Positions 18,592 to 27,918 of a stretch of DNA of 64,000 nt are shown in pieces. Source of the DNA: Marinibacterium sp. Lineage in GTDB: Bacteria; Pseudomonadota; Alphaproteobacteria; Rhodobacterales; Rhodobacteraceae. The stretch lies in contig JAEPNQ010000006.1 of NCBI GenBank assembly GCA_017643305.1, forward strand, positions 1 to 64,000. Direction: 5' to 3'. A program made the position numbers and the translations under genes. How positions within the stretch are numbered: the first letter of the stretch is position 1; each line of letters opens with the position of its first letter. Under the pieces are notes generated by a model. That model saw only the letters and a program-made list of their open reading frames with translations, searched no databases and had not been told where the DNA came from.

Positions 18592-19301
18592 TCTGTCGCA
18601 ACTCCGCCAGATGCGGCCAGATCGAAACATCCGGGGAAAATACTGGATAGATACCCCCGTACGCGGTCCTTGGCGTTCTCGCGGGTAAACTCTCCGGGGT
18701 AGATGAGGATGTTGAGGCAAAAGCCGTCAAACAGCCCCTCAAGCGTGTCAGCGACATCTTCAGCCTTGAGATGATCAAACGCGCCTGAATCGATGATTTT
18801 CTGACAAAGCGCGGTAGAGGTTTCCCAGCGCTCGGTGTCGATCTGGGTCATGATGTTTCGGTAAGATTTGCGGTATCCGGATTCCCCGTAGAATGCAGAC
18901 CAAACAGTGAGCTTCTTGCGGTTGCAAATCTGCGGATGAAACTCCGCATCCACGATGGCCAGCAGCTTTTCTGGCGCACTCAGCCCTTCGGTGCTGACGG
19001 CTTTCAACCACATCTCTCGATGCTCGGTCGCGAGGTACCGCAGCGTTTCGGAAAAAAGGTTTTCCTTGCTGTCGAAGTGGAAATTCACAATGCCTACGGA
19101 TAATCCAGCAAAGCTGGTAATTGTGGTCATAGTCGTGCCTGAAATGCCGTGCTTTGCAATGGAGTCGATTGTCGCCTTGATCAACTGCTCGCGGCGTACG
19201 GGTTTTGAGGCGGTGCGTCCCGTGCGCGCGCCGCGGCACGCGGCCTTGTCTGTTGCGGTCGGTGTTTCCACAAACGGCCTTTTGGGTATCAGTTCGGACA
19301 T
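18588..19301 (-). CDS. TetR-family regulator, BetI-like
   Basis: A 237-residue repressor. The N-terminal arm is long and basic; the helix-turn-helix runs through TTMTTITSFAGLSVGIVNFHF, and the ligand domain has WSAFYGESGYRKSY, reminiscent of BetI (KAWLAFWASSM) and of TetR_C_6 domains that sense small amines. The start is ATG 19301, or GTG 19304. TGATG couples it to the truncated gene upstream, and its stop overlaps the first dehydrogenase start, so it is the regulator of its own operon. A TetR-like palindrome lies in the divergent promoter region at 19739-19756. Confidence 0.85.
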   Translation of the reverse strand: MSELIPKRPFVETPTATDKAACRGARTGRTASKPVRREQLIKATIDSIAKHGISGTTMTTITSFAGLSVGIVNFHFDSKENLFSETLRYLATEHREMWLKAVSTEGLSAPEKLLAIVDAEFHPQICNRKKLTVWSAFYGESGYRKSYRNIMTQIDTERWETSTALCQKIIDSGAFDHLKAEDVADTLEGLFDGFCLNILIYPGEFTRENAKDRVRGYLSSIFPGCFDLAASGGVATE

Positions 19302-19684
19302 CACATCGCCCAGTTGTTCAGACGGGATGTATCAGTTTCCTGACATAGATCTGACTTCACCCGGCGTGGCAGGCCTGAGTTACCCGGACGCGAAACATCA
19401 ACGACGAAACTACCGCGAATTTTCGTCAACGCTTCTTCGGACCCGCCAAAGATTGAGAAGTTGGGCAGCTCGCCATTCTTTTCCTGATAGTGCGGAAAAA
19501 GTTCAAGAATACCACACCCGCCCCTTGTAAAGAGGGTCGCCTGACCCTCTGCCGCAGCCGCAGCCTTGCGCGCCGCAAAAGGCACTGCTGTAACGCCCGC
19601 ACCCGCCGCCAGCAACGACTGTGTGAAGGCGCGCTGGCTTAACTTGCCGGTGCGCAGTGATCCCAGTTGGTGCTTGATGTCCAT
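19301..19684 (-). pseudogene. Truncated Tat-exported polyamine-type solute-binding protein
   Basis: A 127-residue frame. The N-terminus has the look of a Tat leader (QRAFTQSLLAAGAGVTAVPF, with a degenerate twin-arginine). After it come ATLFTRGGCGILELFPHYQE and then LPNFSIFGGSEEALTKIRG, FVVDVSRPG and DTSRLNNW. These are the first ~90 mature residues of PotD/PotF-like spermidine/putrescine-binding proteins, whose usual VDVxHPC has become VDVSRPG. Full-length relatives run to about 350 residues; here the frame ends in ATGTGATG, overlapping the TetR start. It is most likely a deletion remnant that still leads the operon, perhaps serving only for translational coupling. It hints that the lost partner was a polyamine importer. 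Confidence 0.65.
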
Positions 19685-19738
19685 TCATTACTCGCGTGTT
19701 GCGCGCTGTACCAGCGCCTACCAGTTAACATCTAGTTG

Positions 19739-19756
19739 GTTGAACGTTCATTCAAC
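19739..19756. promoter_or_regulatory. Probable TetR/BetI-type operator
   Basis: GTTGAACGTTCATTCAAC holds the perfect 10-bp palindrome TGAACGTTCA and the outer inverted repeat GTTGAA/TTCAAC. This is a typical TetR-family operator layout. It lies between the start of the minus-strand amine operon (19684) and the divergent amine oxidase (19909), so the BetI-like repressor could control both directions. Confidence 0.6.
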
Positions 19757-19908
19757 GATGCAGTTGAAATTTCTGTTTCGTCAAGGGCGAGCTGACCTGA
19801 ATGGCGCTGCGCCGCGATATCATGCATAGTCGCTCGGCAGGCCCTGTTTCAGGAAAGTTCACGGCGAAATCGGGCAAATCCGACCGACATAATCACGAGA
19901 GAGATATT

Positions 19909-21228
19909 ATGAAAAGGCGGAGTGTTCTTATGGGTTTAGCAGCGACTGGCGCTATGCCTAAAATTTTGGCAAGCCAGTCCTCGGAAGTTGACGTCATCGT
20001 CGTCGGCGCAGGGATCGCCGGGCTGCGGGCGGCGCAGACATTGCTGAGTGCTGGACGCACCGTTCAGGTGCTGGAAGCGGCGAACCGAATCGGTGGGCGT
20101 GCATTTACAGACAACACGACGCTTGGACAGCCATTTGACCTGGGGTGCTCTTGGGTCAATGCGGATAGCAATCCGTTTCTGGACATTTCCAAGGATCAAG
20201 GTGCCGAGATCTTGCGCCATTCAGGCGCTGGTGAGGCTCTTTTCGTGGGTAACAGACGCGCCAACAACACAGAACGCGCCGCGTACTACAGAGCGTGGGG
20301 CGCTATCGAGCGGAGTTTTGAAAAGGCGGGTGAGGCAGAACTTGACATACCGTCCTCTGATATCGTGCCTGAGGGATTGGAATTTGGTGCCACAGTGCAG
20401 ACTTGGATCGGTCCGATGGATCATAGCGTCGATTTTGAAGACCTTTCTGTGTTGGACTATTGGGAAGCTGCTGAGGGTGATCCCAGCTATATCGTGCGCG
20501 ACGGGTTAGGCACCGTGGTCAGCCGTTGGGGCGCAAACGTACCTGTATCCCTGAACACCAGCGTCACTGGTGTGAATTGGGGCAGCGACGGCGTCACAGT
20601 CAGCACAGACAGCGGCGCACTCAAGGCCAAGGCCTGTATCATCACAGTACCTACCGGCGTGTTAAACAGCGGTGCAATCGCGTTTTCGCCTGCCCTTCCT
20701 GACCGCGCCCAAGGTGCCATTGCCAATCTGCCCATGGGTCTGCTGACCAAAGTGGGGCTGCAATTTGACGGTTCACGCTTTTCCTTTGTGCCGAACCAGT
20801 GGCTTACCCATCACGTGCCTGGAGATGTGCCGGGAGAGGCTTGTTTCTTTCTAACCTGGCCTTTCGAGTTCGACTATTCTGTCGGCTTTCTTGGTGGCGC
20901 GTTCGGATGGGACATGGCCAGGCAAGGTGATGCTGCGACGATAGACTTTGCACTGACCAAGTTCGTCGAGATGGCGGGCTCGGACGCGCGCAAGCATTTC
21001 GTCCGGGGCACTGTTTCTGGCTGGGCCAATGATATGAACACACAAGGTGCCTACGCTGCCGCCCGTCCGGGACACTACGATTCGCATGACCTTCTTGCAG
21101 AGCCGATTGAGGACAAACTCTTCTTCGCTGGCGAAGCGGTCGCAGGACCTTACGCTGCCCTCTGCAGCGGTGCCTATTACAGCGGAGAGGCACAGGCCAA
21201 AGCTGCATTGGGTGTCTTAAAAGGGTGA
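19909..21228 (+). CDS. Flavin-containing amine oxidase (MAO-like), probably exported
   Basis: A 439-residue FAD amine oxidase. After a leader MKRRSVLMGLAATGAMPKIL, with a twin-arginine-like start, comes the dinucleotide-binding VIVVGAGIAGLRAA and the RIGGRAF segment. The C-terminus has LFFAGEAVAGPYAALCSGAY, the FAD-binding end of monoamine/polyamine oxidases. It would oxidise amines to imines and H2O2, likely in the periplasm if the Tat leader works. The ATG at 19909 has GAGAGA 6-11 nt upstream; a longer frame from 19801 is not supported. It faces the amine dehydrogenase operon across a shared operator. Confidence 0.83.
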   Translation: MKRRSVLMGLAATGAMPKILASQSSEVDVIVVGAGIAGLRAAQTLLSAGRTVQVLEAANRIGGRAFTDNTTLGQPFDLGCSWVNADSNPFLDISKDQGAEILRHSGAGEALFVGNRRANNTERAAYYRAWGAIERSFEKAGEAELDIPSSDIVPEGLEFGATVQTWIGPMDHSVDFEDLSVLDYWEAAEGDPSYIVRDGLGTVVSRWGANVPVSLNTSVTGVNWGSDGVTVSTDSGALKAKACIITVPTGVLNSGAIAFSPALPDRAQGAIANLPMGLLTKVGLQFDGSRFSFVPNQWLTHHVPGDVPGEACFFLTWPFEFDYSVGFLGGAFGWDMARQGDAATIDFALTKFVEMAGSDARKHFVRGTVSGWANDMNTQGAYAAARPGHYDSHDLLAEPIEDKLFFAGEAVAGPYAALCSGAYYSGEAQAKAALGVLKG

Positions 21229-21275
21229 CAAACGCTGGGACCAATTAGAAAAATGTCCCATCTGCTAACAGATGA

Positions 21276-21500
21276 TCCGGCCTTGGACACAGGCCGTTCT
21301 GGACAAAGGGCGTTTGGGGTACAGGCCGATTGCGCCTGCGTCCACTGACGCTGGACGATCTGGATGTGGCGGCCGCCCTCTTGGACAACCCTGAGGTCGC
21401 AAAACACGTGTGTGATCTGTTCACTTCAAAGCACATAAATGAACACCCACCCATCAATCTGAGAGACGCCGTGCTCAGGCGACCTCGTGTCTGTTCCTAA
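21276..21500 (+). pseudogene. Remnant of a GNAT acetyltransferase
   Basis: An open frame with no start reads TGRLRLRPLTLDDLDVAAAL and LDNPEVAKHV, the typical N-terminus of RimJ-like GNAT acetyltransferases. After about 35 residues the similarity ends, and the frame stops at TAA 21498-21500. The catalytic acetyl-CoA loop is absent. A small deletion scar at the edge of the amine island is the simplest reading. The rest of 21229-21551 holds nothing else I can name. Confidence 0.5.
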
Positions 21501-21551
21501 CATCCTTGGTGTATGAAGATCTTTTCAGACCTGAACCGAGGTTCCAGTCGA

Positions 21552-22595
21552 TTACCCGGTCAGATTGCGCCGTTTGTCGCCGGGCGGGGCGCCGTTCCAG
21601 CGGCGGTAGGCGGTGCTGAAACTGCTGAGGCTGGAGTAACCCAGAAGAAATGCGATTTCCGATTGTGACAATTCGCTGTCGGTCAGGTAGCGGTCGGCCG
21701 GGGCCTGACGCAGATTGTCCAGAACCTTTTGAAAGGTGGTGTTTTCTTTGGCCAGATGGCGCGATAGCGAGCGGCTGCTCATCCCGAGGTTAGCGGCTAT
21801 TACATCTTGTTTGGCGGAGCCGTTAGCCAGCCGGTCGACCAGAGCGCGCTCCAGCCGCGACACCAGCGTGGTGCGGTGTTCGCTCTTGCGGTTCAGGATG
21901 TCTTCGCAATGCTGCTGCAGCACTGGCAACAGGTCTTCATCTCGGGTCATCAGTGGCAGGTCGAGGTCTTCCTGCCGGAACACCAGCCGGTTGTCGCGGG
22001 CGCCAAAATAGGTCTGGCAGCCAAAAAAACGGTCGAATTTTTCCACCCCTGCGTTTCTTGGGTGGGAAAGACACACTTCGTAGAGCGGGAAGTTGCGATT
22101 GGTGATCTGACGCTGGGCCAGCACCATGACCACCGCGCCGAATTCCAGGTATTGCCGTCGCTTTATGCTGACCGGGATATCGAAATGCCAGCGCAAGGTG
22201 CCGGTTTCGTCCAGTTCATCCACGTTGATGATCACCGCATCGCTGAACACCTGGCTGTAGCGGGCGATGTTTTTGATCATGTCGCGCATCGTGGGGGCTG
22301 ACAGGCCGACATAGGCCAGCGCGCCAATGCGCTGGAAGCGGCGGCGAATGCCCCGGTTGAAGCCAATCAGGTCATCGCCGGTCAGATCGGCGGCGCGTTC
22401 GAACAAGGTAGCCAGCTTGTCGAACGGCACAGTTGCGCCTTCCTGTCGCAGGTCTTCGGGTTTCAGACTCAGCCCGGCGAGCAGCTGCTTGGGCGGAATA
22501 CCGTCCCTGGCAAGGTCATCCATCAGAACGCGTCCGAAGATGGCTCCGTGTTGAGGGTACAGTTCTGGAACGGGGTTATATTGGCACTCATTCAA
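21552..22595 (-). CDS. AraC-family transcriptional regulator (OruR-like architecture)
   Basis: A 347-residue protein: an N-terminal arabinose-binding-like domain of the OruR/ArgR type (about 20-215) and a C-terminal double helix-turn-helix (about 250-340), with the second helix pair in SQSEIAFLLGYSSLSSFSTA. The usual tail TPxxYRR is altered to APPGDKRR. It sits downstream of eda on the same strand but 179 bases away, so co-transcription is uncertain. Its ligand and target are unknown. Confidence 0.82.
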   Translation of the reverse strand: MNECQYNPVPELYPQHGAIFGRVLMDDLARDGIPPKQLLAGLSLKPEDLRQEGATVPFDKLATLFERAADLTGDDLIGFNRGIRRRFQRIGALAYVGLSAPTMRDMIKNIARYSQVFSDAVIINVDELDETGTLRWHFDIPVSIKRRQYLEFGAVVMVLAQRQITNRNFPLYEVCLSHPRNAGVEKFDRFFGCQTYFGARDNRLVFRQEDLDLPLMTRDEDLLPVLQQHCEDILNRKSEHRTTLVSRLERALVDRLANGSAKQDVIAANLGMSSRSLSRHLAKENTTFQKVLDNLRQAPADRYLTDSELSQSEIAFLLGYSSLSSFSTAYRRWNGAPPGDKRRNLTG

Positions 22596-22774
22596 ATTCG
22601 GTTACGCGTTCAAACGGCGAATTTTTTCAGGTGGTGTCAACCCTTAAGTGGGCCTCCGCGCGAGGTGGTTCGCCGGGGGGCGGGCTCAAGCTCGGCCTCC
22701 ATTTGGGTTTGGTTTCTTTCAAGGAAATCGGTGCAGCACAAAAAAGTATTACATTTTTTTGGGCTCTTCGGACC

Positions 22775-23428
22775 CTAGCGGGTCTGACCTAGGGCGCAGG
22801 CCGCCCGCGCCAGCGCCTCGATCGCGGACCAGTGGCCTTTGGTGGCCGCGTCACTGGGGGCGACCCAGCTGCCGCCAACGCAGATCACGTTGGGCAGAGA
22901 CAGGTAGGTTTGGGCATTGGACGGGCTGACGCCGCCGGTTGGGCAGAAGGTGATCCGGGGCAGGGGGGAGGCCAGCGCCTTGAGCGCCGGCGCGCCGCCG
23001 GATGCCTCTGCCGGGAAGAATTTCAGCATTTCATATCCGCGTTCGGCCAGCCGCATCGCTTCGCTCGCGGTGGCTGCGCCAGGCAGGATCGGCAGCCCGT
23101 TTGTTTCGCAGGCGTCCAGCAACGTATCGGTCGCACCTGGCGACACACCGAACCGTGCGCCCGCCTCCAGCGCGGCGTCCACATCAGCCGGCGTTAGCAG
23201 CGTGCCTGCGCCCACGACCCCGCCGGGCACCTGGGCCATTTCGCGGATTGCGTCCAGCGCAGCAGGGGTTCGCAACGTGACCTCCAGCGCGGGCAGGCCC
23301 CCGGCCATCAGCGCTTCGGCCATCGGGCGGGCATGGGTTACTTCATGGATGATCAGCACCGGCACAACCGGCGCCATCGCACAAATCTCGTGGGTCTGCT
23401 GGCTGGCAGCTTCAGGAGACAGGGACAT
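22775..23428 (-). CDS. eda: 2-dehydro-3-deoxy-phosphogluconate (KDPG) aldolase
   Basis: A 217-residue class I aldolase that splits KDPG into pyruvate and glyceraldehyde 3-phosphate. Family motifs present: LEVTLRTPAALDAI, GAGTLLTPADVDAAL, and KFFPAE with the Schiff-base Lys, followed by the phosphate-binding CPTGGVSPSNAQTYL and VGGSWV. The length is normal. Its start is separated from the edd stop by 3 nt, which supports coupled expression. Last gene of the gap-edd-eda operon. Confidence 0.95.
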   Translation of the reverse strand: MSLSPEAASQQTHEICAMAPVVPVLIIHEVTHARPMAEALMAGGLPALEVTLRTPAALDAIREMAQVPGGVVGAGTLLTPADVDAALEAGARFGVSPGATDTLLDACETNGLPILPGAATASEAMRLAERGYEMLKFFPAEASGGAPALKALASPLPRITFCPTGGVSPSNAQTYLSLPNVICVGGSWVAPSDAATKGHWSAIEALARAACALGQTR

Positions 23429-23431
23429 GTA

Positions 23432-25237
23432 TCAGGCTCCGAAAACGGTGGCTCCGGCATCGGCGGGGCCCACCGATTGCCGGAAAATGGAAAACAGTTC
23501 TCGTCCGACGCCCGAGTGGTAGGCGGACAGGTCGGTCTGTGCCGCGGGCCGGTCCAGCACGCCATCAGTCAGGATCTGCAGCACGCCCGCCTCGGCATCG
23601 ACGCGCACCATGTCGCCATCCTGCAGCTTGGCAATTGGGCCGCCATCCAGTGCTTCGGGGCAGACATGGATGGCCGAAGGGATCTTGCCCGACGCGCCGG
23701 ACATACGCCCATCGGTCACCAGCGCGACCTTTTGGCCGCGCCCCTGCAGGACGCCTAGCACTGGGGTCAGGCTGTGCAATTCGGGCATGCCATTGGCCTT
23801 GGGGCCCTGAAAACGGACAACGATGATGACATCTTCGGTCAACTCCCCCGCCTTGAATGCAACCTTGACAGCTTGAAGGTCGTCGAACACCCGCACCGGG
23901 GCTTCGACTACACGGTGTTCGGGGGCGACGGCGGAGATTTTCATGACCCCGGTGCCCAGTGATCCGCTGAGCCGCTGCAACCCGCCGGTAGGCTGGAAGG
24001 GGTCCGAGGCGGGACGCAGGATGCGATGGTTCAGGCTGTCTTTCGCGCCATTGACCCAGGTCAGTGCGCCATCGATGATCTTGGGGTCCTTGGTGTAGGC
24101 AGCTAGCCCGCTGCCCGCTACGGTCTGCGTGTCTGGGTGCAACAGGTCTGCGTCCAGAAGGGAGCCGATGACATAGCCCAGCCCGCCCGCGGCGTGGAAA
24201 TGGTTCACATCCGCCAGCCCGTTGGGATAGACGCGGGCGACCAGGGGGATCACTCGGGACAGGTCGGAAAAATCCTCCCAATCCAAAACAATGCCGCCTG
24301 CGCTGGCCATGGCGATCAGGTGGATCAGCAGGTTGGTGGACCCGCCCGTGGCGTGCAGTCCTACGATGCCGTTCACAAAAGCACGCTCATCAAGGATGTC
24401 ACAGACTGGTGTGTAAGCATTCCCCAACGCGCTGAGCGACAGCGCCCGCCGCGCGCCTTCCGCGGTCAGTGCCTCGCGAAGGTTGGTGCCGGGGTTGACG
24501 AAGCTCGCGCCGGGCAGATGCAGGCCCATGAACTCCATCAACATCTGGTTGGTGTTGGCAGTGCCGTAAAACGTGCACGTGCCTGGCCCGTGATACGCAC
24601 CCATTTCGGCGGCCATCAGCGCATCGCGGCCCACTTCACCCGCTGCAAATTGCTGACGCACCTTGGCTTTTTCGTCATTCGGCAACCCGCTGGTCATCGG
24701 CCCTGCGGGTATGAACACGGCAGGCAGATGGCCAAAGGCCTGCGCGGCAATCACCAGCCCTGGCACGATCTTGTCGCAGACACCCAGGAAGGTGACCGCG
24801 TCGAACGTGTTGTGGCTCAGCGCGATGCCAGCGGCCATGGCGATGATGTCGCGGGAAAACAGGCTCAGTTCCATGCCAGCCTCGCCTTGCGTGACGCCGT
24901 CACACATGGCGGGAACGCCGCCTGCTACCTGAGCCGTAGCGCCGATAGACCGGGCCGCGTCGCGGATTATTTGCGGATATGTTTCAAATGGTTGGTGCGC
25001 TGACAGCATATCGTTGTAGGCGGTCACGATACCCAGGTTCGGGGCGCGTCCCTGTGCCAACGCCTGTTGGTCTGGTCCGGCGGCGGCAAAGGCATGGGCC
25101 TGCCCGCTGCAGCTGAGATGCGCGCGGTTGGGTTCTTGCGAGGCTGCATCCCGCATGCGCGAAAGATAGGCATCGCGTGTCGGTTTGCTGCGGGCGATGA
25201 TCCGGTCGGTCACCTCGGAAACGGTTGAGTTCAGCAT
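23432..25237 (-). CDS. edd: 6-phosphogluconate dehydratase
   Basis: A 601-residue member of the IlvD/Edd family that dehydrates 6-phosphogluconate to KDPG. It shows [20 protein letters not shown] and VCDKIVPG with Fe-S cysteines, plus [15 protein letters not shown] and [21 protein letters not shown] start at [13 protein letters not shown] (25237), with AGGA 8 nt upstream, which gives the family's usual length. An upstream ATG at 25246 overlaps that ribosome-binding site, and the frame to 25420 intrudes on gap. Confidence 0.95.
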   Translation of the reverse strand: MLNSTVSEVTDRIIARSKPTRDAYLSRMRDAASQEPNRAHLSCSGQAHAFAAAGPDQQALAQGRAPNLGIVTAYNDMLSAHQPFETYPQIIRDAARSIGATAQVAGGVPAMCDGVTQGEAGMELSLFSRDIIAMAAGIALSHNTFDAVTFLGVCDKIVPGLVIAAQAFGHLPAVFIPAGPMTSGLPNDEKAKVRQQFAAGEVGRDALMAAEMGAYHGPGTCTFYGTANTNQMLMEFMGLHLPGASFVNPGTNLREALTAEGARRALSLSALGNAYTPVCDILDERAFVNGIVGLHATGGSTNLLIHLIAMASAGGIVLDWEDFSDLSRVIPLVARVYPNGLADVNHFHAAGGLGYVIGSLLDADLLHPDTQTVAGSGLAAYTKDPKIIDGALTWVNGAKDSLNHRILRPASDPFQPTGGLQRLSGSLGTGVMKISAVAPEHRVVEAPVRVFDDLQAVKVAFKAGELTEDVIIVVRFQGPKANGMPELHSLTPVLGVLQGRGQKVALVTDGRMSGASGKIPSAIHVCPEALDGGPIAKLQDGDMVRVDAEAGVLQILTDGVLDRPAAQTDLSAYHSGVGRELFSIFRQSVGPADAGATVFGA

Positions 25238-25332
25238 TTTGGCCATCCTGCTGCCGGGCACACAGGCGCGAACCGGCATCATTCCACGCGCTGATGTGGC
25301 GCGTTCTTGTGTATAGACCGAGGAGGTGCTGC

Positions 25333-26364
25333 TCAGCCAGTCATTTGCTGGGGTGACGGCATGGCCATCAGCCGAGCCATACAGCGGCCCGTATCGATCA
25401 TTCGGTTGGAAAAGCCCCATTCATTGTCATACCAGCTGACCACGCGCACCAGCCCGTCTGCCGTGACAGCGGTCTGCGCGGCGGCAAAACAGGACGAATG
25501 CGGGTCGTGGTTGAAGTCTATCGAAACGACCGGATCTTTTTCATAGGACAGAATGCCCGCCAGAGGCCCCCGGGCGGTCTTGGCCATGGCAGCATTTACT
25601 GACTCCACCGTGGCGGGGCGTTCGGGCACGAATGTCAGATCGATGACTGACACGTTCGGCGTGGGCACACGGATAGCGGACCCTTCCAGACGGCCCTCCA
25701 GACGCGGCAGCACCAGCGAGATTGCCTTAGCCGCACCCGTGGACGTGGGGATCATCGACAGTGCCGTTGCCCGCGCGCGGTACAGATCACTGTGATTGGT
25801 GTCATGCGAAGGCTGGTCTCCAGTATAGCTGTGCACCGTGGTCATGTAGCCTGTCTTGATGCCAAAAGTTCGGTCCAGCACATCTGCCACCGGTGCAAGG
25901 CAGTTGGTGGTACAGGACGCGTTAGAGACAACCAGGTCATCCCCGGTCAGCTCCATATGATTGATGCCGTACACCACGGTGCGATCTACGTTTTTTCCGG
26001 GGGCGGAGATCAGCACACGTCCCGATCCGTTCTGAAGATGCAGAGCGGCGTCGTCGCGGGTGGTGAAGCGGCCGGTGCATTCCAGCGCTACGTCTACATC
26101 GGGCCAGGGCAGCGCGGTCGGATCCCGTTCAGCCGTCAGGCGGATGGAATGGCGGCCAACTTGCAGGCGATTATCGATCAGCCGTACCTCTTGGCCCAGT
26201 CGCCCATGTACGCTGTCATATTTCAGCAGGTGCACCATGTGTTCCTGGGGGGCGAGATCGTTGATGGCTACGACCTCTACATCAGGTGTGTCGTTTTCGA
26301 GGATCGCCCGCAAAACGCCGCGACCGATTCTGCCAAAGCCGTTGATTGCAAAGGTATGGGGCAT
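25333..26364 (-). CDS. gap: Glyceraldehyde-3-phosphate dehydrogenase, type I
   Basis: A 343-residue NAD(P)-dependent dehydrogenase. [15 protein letters not shown] is the nucleotide-binding start; [13 protein letters not shown] carries the catalytic Cys; [18 protein letters not shown] and [12 protein letters not shown] follow in order. GGAGGT precedes the ATG at 26364. It leads the gap-edd-eda operon, so it probably serves the Entner-Doudoroff route or gluconeogenesis. A perfect LacI-type palindrome lies 25 bases upstream. Confidence 0.95.
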   Translation of the reverse strand: MPHTFAINGFGRIGRGVLRAILENDTPDVEVVAINDLAPQEHMVHLLKYDSVHGRLGQEVRLIDNRLQVGRHSIRLTAERDPTALPWPDVDVALECTGRFTTRDDAALHLQNGSGRVLISAPGKNVDRTVVYGINHMELTGDDLVVSNASCTTNCLAPVADVLDRTFGIKTGYMTTVHSYTGDQPSHDTNHSDLYRARATALSMIPTSTGAAKAISLVLPRLEGRLEGSAIRVPTPNVSVIDLTFVPERPATVESVNAAMAKTARGPLAGILSYEKDPVVSIDFNHDPHSSCFAAAQTAVTADGLVRVVSWYDNEWGFSNRMIDTGRCMARLMAMPSPQQMTG

Positions 26365-26388
26365 TGTGACCTCCATGCTATTTAGAGC

Positions 26389-26402
26389 TGTTAGCGCTAA
26401 CA
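26389..26402. promoter_or_regulatory. LacI-family operator before gap-edd-eda
   Basis: TGTTAGCGCTAACA is a perfect 14-bp palindrome with the central CG typical of LacI-family operators. It lies between the likely promoter and the gap ribosome-binding site, where a repressor would block transcription. No lacI-type gene is in the window. Confidence 0.7.
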
Positions 26403-26483
26403 ATCACAAAATGGTGGAAAATGCAAGCCTGCCGCGGGATGGGAAGGGGGTATCGCGTTTGGCTGCGCGTAACGTCATGTTTG

Positions 26484-26516
26484 CACAAAAGCCGCCGGGT
26501 TGCGGCGGCTTTGTGG
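26484..26516 (-). terminator. Terminator after phaZ
   Basis: The stem AAAGCCGCC/GGCGGCTTT (26488-26496 with 26504-26512) lies about 20 nt past the phaZ stop. On the minus strand it ends in a short T run (CTTTTGTG). Confidence 0.65.
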
Positions 26517-26536
26517 TGTTGGTTTTTGCGATAGCC

Positions 26537-27814
26537 TTAGGCGGCGGTGCTTTTGTTGGCGTTGGCTGCGCGGCGTTTCGGCTTGGGGCTGTTGCTGTCG
26601 ATGAAATCCAGAACCAGCGGGCGGATGTTGTTGCGCCAGCTTTTGCCCGCGAAAATCCCGTAGTGACCCGCGCCCGGTTCTAGATGCGATGCCTTCATGC
26701 TTTCGGGCAGTCCGGTGCACAGGTCCAGCGCGGCTATGCATTGGCCCGGCGCAGAAATATCGTCATTCGCGCCTTCGACCGTTTTGACTGCGACCTTGGT
26801 GATCTTACCCATATCGACCTGATGACCGTCGACGACAAAGCAGTTCCGGGCGATTTCCCGTTCCTTGAAAATGCGCTCCACGGTAGACAGATAGAACTCT
26901 GCCGTCATATCCATAACAGCCAGGTACTCGTCGTAGAACCGGTTGTGCGGATCATGATCTGATGCTTCGCCCTGGGTTACGCGGCGGATCTGTTCGACGA
27001 ATGCGTGCGAATGACGTTCCGCGTTCATCGACATGAAGGAGGCCAGTTGCAAAAGCCCCGGATAAACCATGCGGCCTACGCCCGCGTATTTGAAACCGAC
27101 CCTCTGGATCATGGTTTCTTCCAGCTGGCCCATGGTCACGCGGCGGCCAAAGTCGGTGACTTCGGTCGGGGTTGCGTCAGGGTCGATCGGTCCGCCGATC
27201 AGCGTAAGCGTGCGTGGCTGTGCGTCAGGGTCCAGCTCTGCCAGATATGCCGTGGCAGCCAGCGTCAGCGGCGCAGGCTGGCACACGGCGATCACGTTCG
27301 TGTCTGGCCCCAGCACACGCATGAATTCCATCAGGTAGAGCGTGTAGTCTTCGATATCGAACTTGCCTGCGCTGACCGGGATGTCGCGTGCATTGTGCCA
27401 GTCGGTGATGTAGAGGTCGCAATCCGGCAGCAGAGATTGCACCGTGCTGCGCAGCAGCGTGGCGTAGTGCCCCGACATCGGCGCGACCAGCAGAACCTTG
27501 CGCTTGGCCTGCGCGCGTCCGGCCACCTTGAAGCGGATCAGATCACCAAAGGGCCGCTCCAGCACTGTCTGGATTTCGACCAGGTGGTCACGCCCGTCTT
27601 CGCAGGTCATCGTTCGGATGCCCCAGTCGGGTTTCACAACCATACGCGCAAATGTCCGTTCCGTCACCTCGCCCCATGCTGCCATCCAGGAAATCGCAGG
27701 GTTCGGCATTCCGGCAAACATTGGGTAGGAGGCCAGAGCCTGCGCAGACGCACCCATCCACTGATTAGTATTGCGGGCCGCTTCCATCAGATCATAGGTC
27801 ATCATGTAACGCAT
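26537..27814 (-). CDS. phaZ: Intracellular polyhydroxybutyrate depolymerase
   Basis: A 425-residue alpha/beta-hydrolase of the cytoplasmic PhaZ type that breaks down PHB granules. The nucleophile motif is VCQPAPLTLA with Cys in place of Ser, as in this family, and the core APMSGHYATLLRSTV and LYITDWHNARDIP is characteristic. The late HLEPGAGHYGIF provides the His and precedes the basic tail KPKRRAANANK. Divergent from phaC, with a PhaR-type box between them. Confidence 0.93.
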   Translation of the reverse strand: MRYMMTYDLMEAARNTNQWMGASAQALASYPMFAGMPNPAISWMAAWGEVTERTFARMVVKPDWGIRTMTCEDGRDHLVEIQTVLERPFGDLIRFKVAGRAQAKRKVLLVAPMSGHYATLLRSTVQSLLPDCDLYITDWHNARDIPVSAGKFDIEDYTLYLMEFMRVLGPDTNVIAVCQPAPLTLAATAYLAELDPDAQPRTLTLIGGPIDPDATPTEVTDFGRRVTMGQLEETMIQRVGFKYAGVGRMVYPGLLQLASFMSMNAERHSHAFVEQIRRVTQGEASDHDPHNRFYDEYLAVMDMTAEFYLSTVERIFKEREIARNCFVVDGHQVDMGKITKVAVKTVEGANDDISAPGQCIAALDLCTGLPESMKASHLEPGAGHYGIFAGKSWRNNIRPLVLDFIDSNSPKPKRRAANANKSTAA

Positions 27815-27882
27815 AATCGTCTCCTACTTGGTCGTATGCCCGGACTATTCGTCGCTTTGCCTAAGCAGAGCAAGCCCAGTTA

Positions 27883-27897
27883 TTCTGCACAGCAGAA
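27883..27897. promoter_or_regulatory. PhaR-type box between phaZ and phaC
   Basis: TTCTGCACAGCAGAA is a perfect inverted repeat around the CTGC-N3-GCAG core that I recall as the PhaR site in Paracoccus. It is 22 nt before the phaC start and 69 nt before the phaZ start, so it could act on both. Confidence 0.65.
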
Positions 27898-27918
27898 AAA
27901 TTCGGAAAAGTGGTTAAA

